The notes: a model not told the origin generated them from the letters alone. DNA of 64,000 bases from Marvinbryantia formatexigens (GCA_021771035.1 JAETPU010000006.1:92542-156541); one strand, 5' to 3'; shown: positions 19,059 to 29,476, numbered from the stretch's first letter. Made by a program: numbers and translations.

Positions 19059-19895
19059 ATGCTGACAGAAGAACTCAACCCGGTGGTTCTCAAATGTGCC
19101 TTTTATGACGGCTATGCCATCGGCACCTCCGGCACCACACCGCGCACGGTCTATGACTATGAATTCGAATACTTTGTGCGCAGCGAGGGCGGTATCACCA
19201 CCGACGGGTGCTATCTTCCGGTGAAGGCGGGAGATTTTCTTATCCGTACCCCTGGTATGCAGACCTTCTGTACCCATCCGGTGCAGGATTATCTGTTGTG
19301 CGTGGATTTCTCCGGAAACCTCTCCAAACGCAGCGGCTATGTGCTGGGCAGCCCGGCTGAGGCCCAGCCCCGTTGGGAAACGCCCATCCTCTCCCAGCTC
19401 CCCAGGCGGATTCCCGCGGGAAAGACAGAGTACCTGGGCACCCTGATGGAACAGATCTACCGGGACTTTATGGTGGCCAGCCCCATGGAACAGCTCTCCA
19501 TTAAATCCTCCATCTTCCTGCTGCTTCGGGAAATCCATCGGATTGTCCACGAGGGGGATTTTTTGGGGGCCATCCATCACCGGCGCATCCAGGACTGTGT
19601 GCGCTTTATTCTGGAAAACTACAGCCAGCCCTTAAATGTCTCCCAGCTCATCGAAGCCTCCGGGCTCAGCAAGGCCCACTTTCACAAGCTGTTCCGGGAG
19701 TGTATGCACCAAACTCCGGCCCAGTATATCACATCGGTACGCCTTCAGCAGGCTAAGCACCTGCTGCTCACGGACTCGCTCCCAGTCTCCCAGGTGGCGG
19801 AGTTCTGCGGTTACTATGATGTGGCCTATTTCTGTTACCTCTTTAAGAAAAATGTGGGGCTCACGCCGGGGGAATACCGCCGGGGAATGCGCTGA
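19059..19895 (+). CDS. AraC-family transcriptional regulator
   Basis: The 278-residue product has an N-terminal cupin-like sensing half (about 1-150) and a C-terminal double helix-turn-helix (about 180-278). Within it are LIEASGLSKAHFHKLFREC and the terminal GYYDVAYFCYLFKKNVGLTP signature. Such proteins usually activate sugar-use genes on binding a ligand. The ATG at 19059 has AAAGGA ten bases upstream. It is divergent from the 585-residue gene, a common arrangement for a regulator and its target, so regulation of that gene is the simplest inference. Confidence 0.9.
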   Translation: MLTEELNPVVLKCAFYDGYAIGTSGTTPRTVYDYEFEYFVRSEGGITTDGCYLPVKAGDFLIRTPGMQTFCTHPVQDYLLCVDFSGNLSKRSGYVLGSPAEAQPRWETPILSQLPRRIPAGKTEYLGTLMEQIYRDFMVASPMEQLSIKSSIFLLLREIHRIVHEGDFLGAIHHRRIQDCVRFILENYSQPLNVSQLIEASGLSKAHFHKLFRECMHQTPAQYITSVRLQQAKHLLLTDSLPVSQVAEFCGYYDVAYFCYLFKKNVGLTPGEYRRGMR

Positions 19896-20440
19896 TACCT
19901 TCCCGGGGAGCGCCCAATTTCCTCCACCTAGGATGAATTTGGCCCCACTGAGCTGATTCTGCTGGGAATCCGGGCGGATTTCCCATACAATATGGATGAG
20001 GTAGGACAAAGACGGTATCCCATCCAAAGCGTACGCTTGCTTATATTTCGCTTTCCCTACCTTCTGGGTTGCGGCGCCGCTGCGGCGCATTCCGGCTGAC
20101 GGCTATCCCCTGCGCAAGGTTTCACCCCGCGCTTTTTCTCCCCAATGACGGAAAGCCTCCTATTCTCTTTCTGCGTAACGGAAGCTTGGAATATTGATTC
20201 CCGCAGGCGCCCCAATCATCTGGAATTCCCGTCAAAGCCTCCTCATCCGCCCTCACCCACCGCCCAATGTTTTATCCCCCCGTGTACACGCAGCCAGTCC
20301 CCGGCCCACAGGGCCCTCTACTTTTCGCTGTCTGTAAACACCGGCCCACAGTGTGGGAGCGAACATCCCCCGCAATATTATGGCGCCAGCCGGAATTGCC
20401 GATTCGTCGGATCTCCATATTCTTACAAGGAGGTGTGTCT
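19896..20440. other. Intergenic region with probable interspersed-repeat sequence
   Basis: The 545 bases contain no supported gene. 19976-20110 has a composition and inner palindromes (AGCGTACGCT; GCGGCGCCGCTGCGGCGC) unlike its surroundings and may be another repeat copy. No second copy is in the window to prove it. Confidence 0.4.
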
Positions 20441-20881
20441 ATGAAGATTGAAGTTCAATTGGAACCCGGACGCCGGGAGCCGAAACTCATCCTGGTGACC
20501 GGGGAACTGGATGAGGAGGCCCGCCGCCTCATCCAGCGGCTCTCCTGTGCCGCGCCCGAACTGCTCACCGGAACCCGGGACGGCATCCTGGAGCCGCTGG
20601 AGGAAATGGAGATCCTGCGCGTCTATACCCAGTCCTCCAAGGTTTTCGCCGTGACCCCGCGCGGGGAATACACCCTGCGCCAACGGCTGTATGAATTGGA
20701 GGAACGATTGGATCCCACGCGCTTTGTCAGAATTTCCAACTCCGAAATTATCAATCTCAAACGGGTGCGCAGCTTTGATCTGAGCCTGTCCGGCACTATC
20801 TGTGTGCGGATGGCGGACGGCAGCCTCACCTATGTCTCCCGACGGTATGTCCCGAAAATCAAACGCGCCCTGGGGATTTAG
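20441..20881 (+). CDS. LytTR-domain DNA-binding regulator
   Basis: The 146-residue protein consists of a short N-terminal part and a LytTR DNA-binding domain (about 45-146). It includes YTQSSKVFAVTPRGEYTLRQ, RFVRISNSEIINLKRV and the terminal SRRYVPKIKRAL. It has no receiver domain, so phosphorylation is unlikely. A perfect AAGGAGG lies just before the ATG. The next gene encodes a DUF3021-like membrane protein, the usual partner of such LytTR proteins in Firmicutes. In that pairing the membrane protein is thought to restrain the regulator. Confidence 0.92.
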   Translation: MKIEVQLEPGRREPKLILVTGELDEEARRLIQRLSCAAPELLTGTRDGILEPLEEMEILRVYTQSSKVFAVTPRGEYTLRQRLYELEERLDPTRFVRISNSEIINLKRVRSFDLSLSGTICVRMADGSLTYVSRRYVPKIKRALGI

Positions 20882-21053
20882 AGCCGTTTCGCTGAAATGC
20901 ATCCAAAGCTAACAGGTTGCAAATTCATGAACCCGAGTCCTTTCAAACCACAGTCCGGGACGTATGTATTAAAATTGCGCTGGGTCTATGCCGTTGCCGC
21001 TGGTCGTTTCGGCAATCCCGGCGGCGCTTCTCTGGAAAGGAGTGAACTTCACC

Positions 21054-21521
21054 GTGAAACAATCCCTGATCAAACGGCTGCTGCTGGGCTTTCCCCTGGG
21101 AATTGCCCTGAGCTTTCTCATCACGCTGCTCATTTCCCTGAGCGTTGGGGACGGCAGCTTCTATCCCTGCGTGCCTGAGCTGGCACAGCAAATGGGAACC
21201 GAACTGAATGCTGTTGTACTCCAAACCGTCCTCAGCGGAATTATGGGCTCCGCCTTTGCCGCTGCCTCTCTGATTTGGCAGGCCGAACGTCTGAGCCTGG
21301 CCGCCCAAACCGCCCTGTACCTGGCCGTCATCAGTATCGCTACCTTCCCCATCGCCTATTTTGCCTACTGGATGCCCCATACCGCAGGCGGAATCCTCCT
21401 CTATATCGGGCTGTTCCTGCTGATTTTCCTGGGTGTCTGGCTGCTCCAATATTATATCTGGCGGGTGCGCCTGCGCCGCATGAATCGGCAGATCCAATCC
21501 CCTGAGGATCCCAACACCTGA
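21054..21521 (+). CDS. DUF3021-family membrane protein
   Basis: The 155-residue protein has four hydrophobic segments (about 8-30, 48-72, 78-98 and 105-128) and a basic C-terminal tail (RVRLRRMNRQ), the DUF3021 layout. A GTG at 21054 is preferred because GGAAAGGAG lies about 11 bases upstream; the open frame reaches back to 20988 without another site. It follows the LytTR gene and is probably its membrane-bound control partner. Confidence 0.85.
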   Translation: MKQSLIKRLLLGFPLGIALSFLITLLISLSVGDGSFYPCVPELAQQMGTELNAVVLQTVLSGIMGSAFAAASLIWQAERLSLAAQTALYLAVISIATFPIAYFAYWMPHTAGGILLYIGLFLLIFLGVWLLQYYIWRVRLRRMNRQIQSPEDPNT

Positions 21522-22028
21522 GTATCTGTCCAAAAAATCAGGCCTGACGCCGTCCCGCATCGCGGGCAACACCCTTTTTTCAAACTATATTGAAATACTC
21601 CGGTACCCATCTGATTTTCGCCCCATCCTCAGCCATTACGCTCCATGTGATGGCTGGGGATTTTTACCCGCCGCCTGAAAATTATCCCAGCTTATTCCCC
21701 GATGTCCACTGGGCCTGTGCAGGATGCCCCCGCAGAAACCCTGTGGGGAAGGCCTCCGAAAGCCATCTGTTCTTTGCACCGTATCCCCGGACGGCTCCTT
21801 GTACAGTGACCCATTCGGGCAAAATGATTCTTATATCGGCCGGCGGTTTCCGTTTATTCTAAGAATAACCGCCGCCGCATAATCAAGCCGGCTTCTGCCA
21901 ACCCCGGTTTTTCTGCACACAGATCCTTCCTTTCCTGTCCCTCTGTTCCTCCCGGCTCGCCATACGGCCGCCTCCGAGACCTCTTTTCCCATAGAAAGAC
22001 CCCCTGCCCAATGGCAGGGGGTTCCTCT
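21522..22028. other. Intergenic region between convergent genes
   Basis: These 507 bases carry no supported gene. The terminator of dnaJ lies at the right end. Confidence 0.5.
21999..22022 (-). terminator. Terminator after dnaJ
   Basis: A perfect ACCCCCTGCC/GGCAGGGGGT stem with a four-base loop, followed on the minus strand by CTTTCT. It lies seven bases past the dnaJ stop and ends the heat-shock operon. Confidence 0.8.
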
Positions 22029-23201
22029 TTAGTTTTCCTCGCCCCGCAGAGCGTCCTTGAGCTTTTCAAAGAATCCGCGGCGTTTTTCATAGTTTTTGTC
22101 CGAGGTGGTTTTCTCGAACTCCCGCAGCGTCTCCTTCTGTCTGTTGTTCAGGTTGCGCGGCACCTCGATGGAGACCGTCACATACTGATCCCCCCGGCCG
22201 CGCCCATTCACGTAGGGAATCCCCTTATTGCGCAGACGGAACCGGGTTCCGCTCTGAGTCCCCTCGGGCATGGTGTATTTCACCTTGCCGTCAATGGTGG
22301 GAACGGTGATTTCGTCCCCCAGCACCGCCTGGATAAAGGTGATGGGCACCTCGCAATATACGTCGAAGCCGTCCCGCTCAAACAGGGTATCCCGGCGCAC
22401 GCTCACCGTCACCTCGATATCCCCGGAGGGGCCGCCGTTGATTCCATGATCCCCCTGTCCGGACAGGACAAAGGTCTGCCCATGGTCAATTCCCGCGGGA
22501 ATATCCACCTCAAGGCTCCTGCGGTGCCGCACCCGTCCCAGGCCGTTGCAGTCCTTGCAGGGATCCTTGATCACCTTTCCCTTACCGGAACATTTCGTAC
22601 AGGTCTTGGTGGTCTGAATCACACCGAAGGGCGTTCTCTGCTGCACCCGCACCTGCCCGGTGCCGCCGCACTCGGAACAGGTTTCAGGCTGGCTGCCCTT
22701 GGCGGCGCCGCTGCCCGAACAGGATTCACAGCGTTCCAGGCGCTGGAAGGAAATCGTCTTTTTACAGCCCTTTGCCGCCTCCAGAAAACTCAGGGAGATG
22801 GTGGCGCGGATATTATTCCCGCGGATAGCCGCATTGGGGTTCCTGGTGCGGGTTCCCCCGCCGAAACCAAAACCGCCGCCGCCAAAGAAGCTGTCAAAAA
22901 TATCACCCAAATCGTCAAAGCCGCCGAAGCCGCCCGCCGAACCAAAGCCGCCCGCTCCGGCACCATAGGACGGGTCTACACCCGCATGGCCGAACTGGTC
23001 GTACCGGGCTCTTTTGTCGGAATCGGAAAGCACCTCATAGGCCTCATTGACCTCTTTGAACTTGGTCTCGGCCTCCTTATCACCCGGATTCAAGTCCGGA
23101 TGATATTGTTTGGCCAATTTTCGGTATGCCTTTTTCAGTTCATCGTCCGAGCAGCCCTTTTGGACGCCCAGGACTTCATAATAGTCTCTTTTCTCCGGCA
23201 A
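22029..23201 (-). CDS. dnaJ: Chaperone DnaJ
   Basis: DnaJ delivers unfolded clients to DnaK and stimulates its ATPase. The 390 residues show a J domain (5-70, with YHPDLNPGD containing HPD), a Gly/Phe-rich linker (about 75-125), four CxxCxGxG zinc repeats ([32 protein letters not shown]) and a C-terminal client domain. The start appears to be a TTG (CAA at 23199-23201) with only a weak GGGTGG site, which would keep translation low. It is the last gene of the operon, about 230 bases after dnaK. Confidence 0.97.
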   Translation of the reverse strand: MPEKRDYYEVLGVQKGCSDDELKKAYRKLAKQYHPDLNPGDKEAETKFKEVNEAYEVLSDSDKRARYDQFGHAGVDPSYGAGAGGFGSAGGFGGFDDLGDIFDSFFGGGGFGFGGGTRTRNPNAAIRGNNIRATISLSFLEAAKGCKKTISFQRLERCESCSGSGAAKGSQPETCSECGGTGQVRVQQRTPFGVIQTTKTCTKCSGKGKVIKDPCKDCNGLGRVRHRRSLEVDIPAGIDHGQTFVLSGQGDHGINGGPSGDIEVTVSVRRDTLFERDGFDVYCEVPITFIQAVLGDEITVPTIDGKVKYTMPEGTQSGTRFRLRNKGIPYVNGRGRGDQYVTVSIEVPRNLNNRQKETLREFEKTTSDKNYEKRRGFFEKLKDALRGEEN

Positions 23202-23432
23202 AACAAACCACCCAATCCTTTATGTGTTATAGGGAAGGAATCTCAAACCCATTTGCGCGTCCCCCGTGCATCCCGCAAAGAGGATATGCCAATTTCGATT
23301 TCAATCGATCCCTTGACTATGGAGCTACCGCCTTCCTGTATGCGCCGGGCCGGTTACACCAAATTTCCCCCACCTTCTTAAAAAGTGGGGGCAAATCCGG
23401 TGCACCTTGGGCTTTCTGGCGCCTAGGCCTGG
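23202..23432. other. dnaK-dnaJ spacer with hairpin
   Basis: A CCCCCAC...GTGGGGG hairpin at 23366-23392 lies between dnaK and dnaJ. The T tract is poor, so it may be a partial terminator or a processing/stability element that lowers dnaJ relative to dnaK. Confidence 0.5.
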
Positions 23433-25280
23433 TTATTTATTGTCATCGGCCTCTTTATAGTCCGCATCCACATAGTCGGCATCCTGAGCACCGCTGTCCT
23501 GAGCTGCGGCGCCCGCATCTGCGCCGGGCTGAGCGCCGGCGGCCTGCCCATTGGCCTGGTAGGCCTGCGCGGAAACCTCATACAGCTTCTTCTGCAGATC
23601 CTCCTGTTTTGCCTTAACATCCTCCAGATTGGTTCCCTTGAGGGCCTCCTTGAGGGCGGAAACCTTGCTCTCCAAATCGGTTTTCTCATTGGCGGGAATC
23701 TTATCGCCCAGATCCGCGATGGTCTTTTCTGTCTGGTACACCATCTGATCCGCTGCGTTTCTCACATCGATCTCCTCACGGTGGGCCTTATCCTCGGCGG
23801 CGAACTGCTCCGCCTCCTTGACAGCCTTCTCAATGTCGTCCTTGGACATATTGGTGGAGGAGGTAATGGTGATCTGCTGCTCCTTGCCGGTGCCCATATC
23901 CTTGGCGGAGACGTGCACAATGCCGTTGGCATCGATATCAAAGGTTACCTCAATCTGCGGCACACCGCGGGGAGCGGCCGGGATGCCGTCCAGGCGGAAG
24001 TTGCCCAGGGTCTTGTTGTCCTTGGCCATCTCACGCTCACCCTGCAGGACGTGGATCTCAACAGAGGTCTGGCCGTCCGCAGCAGTGGAGAACACCTGGG
24101 ACTTCTTGGTGGGGATGGTGGTGTTGCGCTCGATAATCTTGGTGAACACGCCGCCCAGGGTCTCCAGGCCCAGGGACAGGGGAGTTACATCCAAAAGCAG
24201 CAGGCCCTTGACCTCGCCGCCCAGAACACCGCCCTGGATGGCAGCGCCCACGGCCACGCACTCGTCCGGGTTGATGCCCTTGAAGGGATCCTTGCCCAGT
24301 GCGTTCTTTACAGCCTCCTGGACAGCCGGGATACGGGTGGAGCCGCCCACCAGCAGCACCTTGTCAATCTCAGCCGGCTTGAGGCCAGCGTCGGACATAG
24401 CCTGGGAAACCGGGCCCATGGTGGCCTGCACCAAATCAGAGGTCAGCTCGTTGAACTTCGCTCTGGTCAGGGTGATGTCCAGGTGCTTGGGGCCTGTGGC
24501 GTCCGCCGTGATGAAGGGCAGGTTGACGTTGGCCTGCGTCATGCCGGAAAGGTCGATTTTCGCCTTCTCCGCGGCCTCCTTCAGGCGCTGCATGGCCATT
24601 TTGTCGCCCCGCAGGTCAATGCCGTTTTCCTTTTTAAAGGTATCCGCCAGGTAGTCCATCACTCTCTGGTCGAAATCGTCGCCGCCCAGGTGGTTGTTTC
24701 CGGCGGTTGCCAGAACCTCCTGTACGCCGTCGCCCATCTCGATGATGGATACGTCGAACGTACCGCCGCCCAGGTCATACACCATAATTTTCTGGTCGTT
24801 CTCTTTATCCACGCCATAGGCCAGCGCCGCCGCCGTGGGCTCGTTGATGATTCTCTTGACATCCAGCCCCGCAATTTTGCCGGCATCCTTGGTGGCCTGT
24901 CTCTGCGCGTCGGTAAAGTAGGCCGGAACCGTGATTACCGCCTCGCTGACGCTCTCGCCCAGGTATGCCTCAGCGTCGGATTTGAGCTTCTGCAGAATCA
25001 TCGCGGAAACTTCCTGCGGAGTATAGTTCTTGCCGCCCATAGTGGTTTTATGATCGCTTCCCATGTGGCGCTTGATGGATGCCACTGTGTTATCCGGGTT
25101 GGTGATAGCCTGGCGTTTTGCCACCTGGCCCACCATTCTCTCACCGCTCTTGGACACGGCTACAACGGACGGGGTGGTTCTGGCGCCCTCGGGGTTCGTG
25201 ATGACGACCGGCTCGCCGCCCTCCATCACAGCCACACAGGAGTTTGTTGTACCAAGGTCAATACCGATAATCTTTCCCAT
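23433..25280 (-). CDS. dnaK: Chaperone DnaK (Hsp70)
   Basis: DnaK is the ATP-driven Hsp70 chaperone. The 615-residue product opens with [18 protein letters not shown] and keeps the nucleotide-domain signatures [13 protein letters not shown] and [12 protein letters not shown], the linker [11 protein letters not shown], and the peptide-binding domain. The C-terminal tail is rich in Ala, Gln and Asp. The start is the ATG at 25278-25280, with GGGAGG nine bases upstream; eight further codons upstream have no support. Order hrcA-grpE-dnaK-dnaJ is standard for Gram-positive bacteria. Confidence 0.98.
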   Translation of the reverse strand: MGKIIGIDLGTTNSCVAVMEGGEPVVITNPEGARTTPSVVAVSKSGERMVGQVAKRQAITNPDNTVASIKRHMGSDHKTTMGGKNYTPQEVSAMILQKLKSDAEAYLGESVSEAVITVPAYFTDAQRQATKDAGKIAGLDVKRIINEPTAAALAYGVDKENDQKIMVYDLGGGTFDVSIIEMGDGVQEVLATAGNNHLGGDDFDQRVMDYLADTFKKENGIDLRGDKMAMQRLKEAAEKAKIDLSGMTQANVNLPFITADATGPKHLDITLTRAKFNELTSDLVQATMGPVSQAMSDAGLKPAEIDKVLLVGGSTRIPAVQEAVKNALGKDPFKGINPDECVAVGAAIQGGVLGGEVKGLLLLDVTPLSLGLETLGGVFTKIIERNTTIPTKKSQVFSTAADGQTSVEIHVLQGEREMAKDNKTLGNFRLDGIPAAPRGVPQIEVTFDIDANGIVHVSAKDMGTGKEQQITITSSTNMSKDDIEKAVKEAEQFAAEDKAHREEIDVRNAADQMVYQTEKTIADLGDKIPANEKTDLESKVSALKEALKGTNLEDVKAKQEDLQKKLYEVSAQAYQANGQAAGAQPGADAGAAAQDSGAQDADYVDADYKEADDNK

Positions 25281-25345
25281 AACTGATTTCCTCCCAAATA
25301 TCAAAACTTACTGTTTTCCTTATCTATTATCAATTCCAACGGAAC

Positions 25346-25939
25346 TTAGTTGGCTACCTTTACCATGGCGTGCCGCAAAACCTTGCCCTTGAGCTCATAC
25401 CCCTTTTGGAACACCTCCACGACGCAGCTTTCCTCCACGGAGTCGTCCTCCACGTGCATCACCGCATTCTGTGTGTTGGGATCAAAGGGCTTGCCCAGTG
25501 CCTGCACCTCTGTTACCCCCAGGGATCCCAGAGCTTCTATAAAGGCGGTGCGAATCATCTCCACACCCTTTTTGAACTCCTCATCGGCACACTCAAAGCT
25601 CAGCGCCCTGTCAAAGCTGTCCAGTACACTCAGGAACTTGGAGGCCGTATCGCAGACAGCGTCCGTATAGATGGCGTCCTTCTCCCGCTGAGAGCGCTTG
25701 CGGAAATTATCATATTCCGCCAGGGTTCGCAGGAATTTGTCGTTGAGCTCCTGGTATTTCTGTTCCCACTGTGCCGCGGGATCCGCCTTCTTTTCCTTTT
25801 TACTCTTTTTTTCCTTCTCAGGCTTCTGCGGTGTCTCCTGCGTATCCTGCCGGTCCTGCTCCTCCTGGCCGGCTTCGGCCTCATTGGAGGGAGCCTGCTG
25901 AGAAGCGGTTTCCTTTTTTTCCTCGTCGTTATACGGCAC
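25346..25939 (-). CDS. grpE: Nucleotide exchange factor GrpE
   Basis: GrpE releases ADP from DnaK. The 197-residue protein has an acidic, low-complexity N terminus (about 1-50, rich in Glu, Gln and Lys), a long helix, and the core AEYDNFRKRSQREKD. The C-terminal beta domain ends GYELKGKVLRHAMVKVAN, a family hallmark. The start is a GTG (CAC at 25937-25939) with AAAGGAG nine bases upstream. Confidence 0.97.
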   Translation of the reverse strand: MPYNDEEKKETASQQAPSNEAEAGQEEQDRQDTQETPQKPEKEKKSKKEKKADPAAQWEQKYQELNDKFLRTLAEYDNFRKRSQREKDAIYTDAVCDTASKFLSVLDSFDRALSFECADEEFKKGVEMIRTAFIEALGSLGVTEVQALGKPFDPNTQNAVMHVEDDSVEESCVVEVFQKGYELKGKVLRHAMVKVAN

Positions 25940-25992
25940 GTCGCTGTCTCCTTTCCTCGTCCTCCCGGGGCTTTTTCCGGGAAAACGCCCCG

Positions 25993-27033
25993 TCAGTCGG
26001 GGGATTCATTCTGCTCAAGTGTATCCGTTAAAAGCTTGCCCAGGGTCTGTGCGAAATAATCCACATGGGGCAGCAGACTGGCATAGTCAATGCGTACCGG
26101 CCCTACAACGCCGATGGCGCCGCAGTCATCCGGGCCTATTTTGAACTTCTCCACCAAAACCGCCGCGTTTACCAATTCAAAGTGAGAATTCTCCTTGCCG
26201 ATATGCAGCTGCACCGGCATGGTCTGGGACGCCACCAGCCCCCCGATTTCCTCCCGGCGGCTAATCAGCGTCAGCAAATCGTGGGCCACGCCGTAAAACT
26301 CCTGGTATGCCAGAAGATTGGTGGTTCCCGCGATGAAGAACTGGCCCTCGTAAATCTTCAGGCACAATTCATAGATGGAAACCAAAAGCGGGGTGAACAC
26401 CTTGGCGTATTCCCCCAGGGAGATGGAAACCGCGCCCACATACTCATAGGAAATCTCCCGCAGGGTCTTCCCGGAGAACCGGTCATTGGCGAACTTGGTG
26501 AAAAACTCCACAATATCCCGATTGATGGTGAAATCCAGCCGGCATACCTGGGTTTTCACCACGCCGTTGGTGGCCCATATCAGCAGCACCACCACTGTGG
26601 CATTCACCGGCACCACCTCTACCCGCTGCACCCGTACGTGCCGGGGCGTGGTGGTCAGGGTGAACGCCGCGCAGCCGGTTAAATCCGCCAGAGCCGCCGC
26701 GGAGTCCTCCAAAAGCTTATCCGGATCCGGGTCCCGGACATTGAACAGCGCGTCAATCTGGCGTTTTTCCTCCACGCTCAGGGGCTTGCGCCGCATCAGC
26801 CGGTCCACATACACCCGGTAGCCCAAATGGGAGGGAACCCTCCCCGCCGAAGTGTGCGGCTGTTCCAGAAGGCCCATATCGAACAGTACCGCCATATCGT
26901 TGCGGACCGTGGCAGGGGAAACCGAAACATCCAGCATCTGTGCCAGCCGTTTGGAGGCAACCGGCTCGCCCGTTAAAATGTAGGACTCCACGATTGCATT
27001 GAGGATTTTCAATTTGCGGTTATCCAGCGGCAC
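25993..27033 (-). CDS. hrcA: Heat-inducible transcription repressor HrcA
   Basis: HrcA binds the CIRCE inverted repeat and represses class I heat-shock genes, with GroE aiding its folding in the best studied case. The 346 residues include the winged-helix N terminus (LNAIVESYILTGEPVASKRL, VSPATVRNDMA) and the GAF-like core. The start is GTG (27031-27033) with an AGAGGTGA site. A CIRCE element lies 42 bases upstream, so the operon is autoregulated. Confidence 0.97.
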   Translation of the reverse strand: MPLDNRKLKILNAIVESYILTGEPVASKRLAQMLDVSVSPATVRNDMAVLFDMGLLEQPHTSAGRVPSHLGYRVYVDRLMRRKPLSVEEKRQIDALFNVRDPDPDKLLEDSAAALADLTGCAAFTLTTTPRHVRVQRVEVVPVNATVVVLLIWATNGVVKTQVCRLDFTINRDIVEFFTKFANDRFSGKTLREISYEYVGAVSISLGEYAKVFTPLLVSIYELCLKIYEGQFFIAGTTNLLAYQEFYGVAHDLLTLISRREEIGGLVASQTMPVQLHIGKENSHFELVNAAVLVEKFKIGPDDCGAIGVVGPVRIDYASLLPHVDYFAQTLGKLLTDTLEQNESPD

Positions 27034-27074
27034 AGAAACTCACCTCTTTTATTGTCGTTTTCAGGTTCAACTTG

Positions 27075-27101
27075 TTAGCACTCTCATATCTCGACTGCTA
27101 A
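27075..27101. promoter_or_regulatory. CIRCE operator for HrcA
   Basis: TTAGCACTC, nine bases, then GACTGCTAA. The consensus second half is GAGTGCTAA, so there is one mismatch. It sits at the expected transcription start of hrcA. Confidence 0.92.
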
Positions 27102-27108
27102 CACATTC

Positions 27109-27137
27109 AATTTATCATGGAACCATGCCCTTGTCAA
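27109..27137 (-). promoter_or_regulatory. Predicted promoter of the hrcA operon
   Basis: On the minus strand TTGACA (27132-27137) and TAAATT (27109-27114) are 17 bases apart. CIRCE begins just downstream of the -10. Confidence 0.8.
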
Positions 27138-27251
27138 GCCGATTCACAAAAAGTTTACAAAGAATTGAGCCCCAGGTATCATTGTGATTTTCCCCAAAAA
27201 CCAGCGCCGCTTTTTATCCTGAGCGCCAAATAATCCGTTTTGGCTTTTTAT

Positions 27252-27292
27252 TTGTAAATATCTATTTACAACTCCTCCCCATTTGCTATAAT
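27252..27292 (+). promoter_or_regulatory. Promoter with overlapping operator palindrome, DUF5107 gene
   Basis: A perfect 20-bp palindrome, TTGTAAATA-tc-TATTTACAA (27252-27271), covers the -35 element TTTACA (27265-27270). TATAAT (27287-27292) follows after 16 bases, with a TGC extension. A repressor bound here would block RNA polymerase. The TTGTA...TACAA outline resembles GntR-type sites, but no such regulator is encoded nearby. Confidence 0.7.
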
Positions 27293-27447
27293 TAAGTCGA
27301 AGAATCCGGTTGATTGCTCCAAGAAAAACACAGTTCCAGCTTTTGCTTACTTATTTTACATAGTGGATTTTTCAGGGGCATCAACGGCGGTCCTTTCCTT
27401 TATATTCACTTTAGTCAGTGCCATTTGGCCGGAAAAGGAGTTATTCT

Positions 27448-29448
27448 ATGACTGAGCTTCGTTTTGAAAAGAAAATCTTCAAGGGTGCTCATCTGAACGG
27501 ATGCAGCGATCTGCCTGCCATGCGCAATTCCATGCATACCAAGATGCAGACACGTCTGGACGAGGACGATGAACTGTTTGTGGGATATGGCAATCTGAAG
27601 AATATCCTCCCTTATCAGATGCAGGATCGCTACGATCGCGCTGAGGACGACATTGAATTTCATACAGCCGTATTGGAAAACGATTATCTGAAGGCCACCT
27701 TTGTGCCCGATCTGGGCGGTCGCCTGTGGTCCCTGTATGATAAGGTTAATGGGAAGGACCTTGTCACCAACAATCCGGTTTTCCGCCCCGGAAACCTGGC
27801 CCTGCGGGATGCCTGGGTCTGCGGCGGCGTGGAGTGGAACATCGGTATGATCGGCCATTCCCCCTTTACCTGCTCCCCCATCTTCGCCTGCAAGGTAACA
27901 GCGGATGACGGAATGCCGGTTCTGCGTATGTATGAGTTTGAGCGTGTGCGCCAGGTCACCTATCAGATGGATTTCTTCCTCCCGGAGGACTCCCACTTCC
28001 TGTTTGCCCGGATGCGGATTGTCAATCCCAGCACCGACGCTGTCCCCATGTACTGGTGGAGCACCATTGCCGTTCCGGAAATCGACGGCTACCGGGTGAT
28101 TGTCCCCGCCAAGGATACCTTCACCAATGATTACATCAGCCAGACGGAGCGCGGCCTCACCAAGGTTCCGGTTCCCATGGGCACCAAGGACTTCGATCTC
28201 ACCTATCCTACCAACAACCCCATTGCAATCGACTACTTCTTTAATATTCCCAAGGGCCAGCGGAAATTCGAGACCCAGCTGGATCCCAACGGCTATGGCC
28301 TCATCCACACCTCCACCGACCGCCAGCAGGGACGCAAGCTCTTTGTCTGGGGCCAGGGTCCTGGCGGACACCGCTGGCAGCGCTTTTTGACCAGCGAGGA
28401 TGGCCTTCCCTACCAGGAAATGCAGGCCGGCCTGGCACAGACCCAGACCGAGTGCCTGCCCATGCCTCCCAAAACTGCCTGGGAGTGGTTGGAGGCCTAT
28501 GGCGCCATGCAGATCGACGGCGATAAGGTAAACGGCGAATGGGATACCGCAGTAGAAACTGTAGATTCCCGTCTGCAGCAGCTTCTGCCCCGGGAAAAGA
28601 TGGACGAAATGCTGGCCAGCACCAAGAAGGACTTTGTGTTTAAGAAGGGTGAGGTCATCTGGTCCGGTTCCGGATGGGGCGCCCTGGAAAATGAGCGCCG
28701 TCTGGCGGCTGGGCTTTCTCCCCTGAGCGAGCATTTGGACTTTGGAGAGCTGCAGGAGCCGCAGAAGCAGTGGATGCACCTGCTCCAGACCGGCTATATG
28801 TCTGAGAAATGCCCCAAGGAAGCCCCTGGCTCCTATATGGTTCAGGACGAATGGTTCGAGCTGCTCAAAGCCGCTGTCAAGGGCGCGGACGTGGGCAACT
28901 GGTATACCTGGCTGCACCTGGGTATCTGCTACTACTGGAGAGAGGACTATGAGCGCGCCCAGGCCTGCTTTGAGCGTTCTCTGTCCCAGCAGGAGAGCGC
29001 CTGGGGTCTGTATGGCCTTGCCAACACCCTGCGGGTAGCCGGAGAACTCCAAAAAGCCGCCACCCTGCTGGCCAAGGCCTCCGCGATGCGTCCCGGCGAT
29101 ATTTCCCTGGCCAAAGAAGCCCTGGTCACTTTGGCGGACTGCAAGGATTACCGCGGCATCCTCTCCCTGGTCCAGCGCCTGGATGAGGAGATCCGCATCG
29201 GCAAGGTGGAATACTTCTATGCCTGCGCACTGGCACACCTTGGCGATTTGGATACCGCACAGGCGATCCTTCTCAAGGACGGCGGAATTGAAATTCCGGA
29301 TATCCGCGAGGGCGAGACCTCTACCTCTGAACTGTGGATTTACATCCAGGTGGAGCGTGCCCGCCGCGAGGGCAAAACCCTGGATCCTGAGGATGTGGAA
29401 ATCCCCCACGAGCTGGATTTCCGTATGAACGTCTCCAATAAGAAATAA
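27448..29448 (+). CDS. DUF5107 and TPR-repeat protein
   Basis: The 666-residue product has an N-terminal DUF5107 domain (about 1-330) with a galactose-mutarotase-like beta-sandwich feel (LKATFVPDLGGRLWSLYD, GGVEWNIGMIGHSPF). A linker follows, then a C-terminal tetratricopeptide region (about 470-640) with WLHLGICYYWREDYERAQACFERSL. DUF5107 proteins accompany carbohydrate use in many gut bacteria, but the reaction is not established. No signal peptide is seen, so it is likely cytoplasmic. AAAGGAG precedes the ATG at 27448. It probably shares function with the downstream MFS transporter, although a terminator separates them. Confidence 0.85.
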   Translation: MTELRFEKKIFKGAHLNGCSDLPAMRNSMHTKMQTRLDEDDELFVGYGNLKNILPYQMQDRYDRAEDDIEFHTAVLENDYLKATFVPDLGGRLWSLYDKVNGKDLVTNNPVFRPGNLALRDAWVCGGVEWNIGMIGHSPFTCSPIFACKVTADDGMPVLRMYEFERVRQVTYQMDFFLPEDSHFLFARMRIVNPSTDAVPMYWWSTIAVPEIDGYRVIVPAKDTFTNDYISQTERGLTKVPVPMGTKDFDLTYPTNNPIAIDYFFNIPKGQRKFETQLDPNGYGLIHTSTDRQQGRKLFVWGQGPGGHRWQRFLTSEDGLPYQEMQAGLAQTQTECLPMPPKTAWEWLEAYGAMQIDGDKVNGEWDTAVETVDSRLQQLLPREKMDEMLASTKKDFVFKKGEVIWSGSGWGALENERRLAAGLSPLSEHLDFGELQEPQKQWMHLLQTGYMSEKCPKEAPGSYMVQDEWFELLKAAVKGADVGNWYTWLHLGICYYWREDYERAQACFERSLSQQESAWGLYGLANTLRVAGELQKAATLLAKASAMRPGDISLAKEALVTLADCKDYRGILSLVQRLDEEIRIGKVEYFYACALAHLGDLDTAQAILLKDGGIEIPDIREGETSTSELWIYIQVERARREGKTLDPEDVEIPHELDFRMNVSNKK

Positions 29449-29476
29449 ATACCCTCTGCCTGCACTTTGAATGAAA

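Larger units (their letters stand above)
27034..27447. other. Divergent control region of hrcA and the DUF5107 gene
   Basis: The 414-base spacer holds CIRCE and the hrcA promoter on one side, and a palindrome-covered promoter for the DUF5107 gene on the other. Confidence 0.7.

Noticed and set aside
23781..25286. Long plus-strand frame opposite dnaK
   Set aside because: It is the antisense shadow of a highly conserved gene with biased codon use.
27415..29409. 664-codon minus-strand frame opposite the DUF5107 gene
   Set aside because: The opposite strand has the ribosome binding site, promoter, terminator and recognisable domains; this frame has none.
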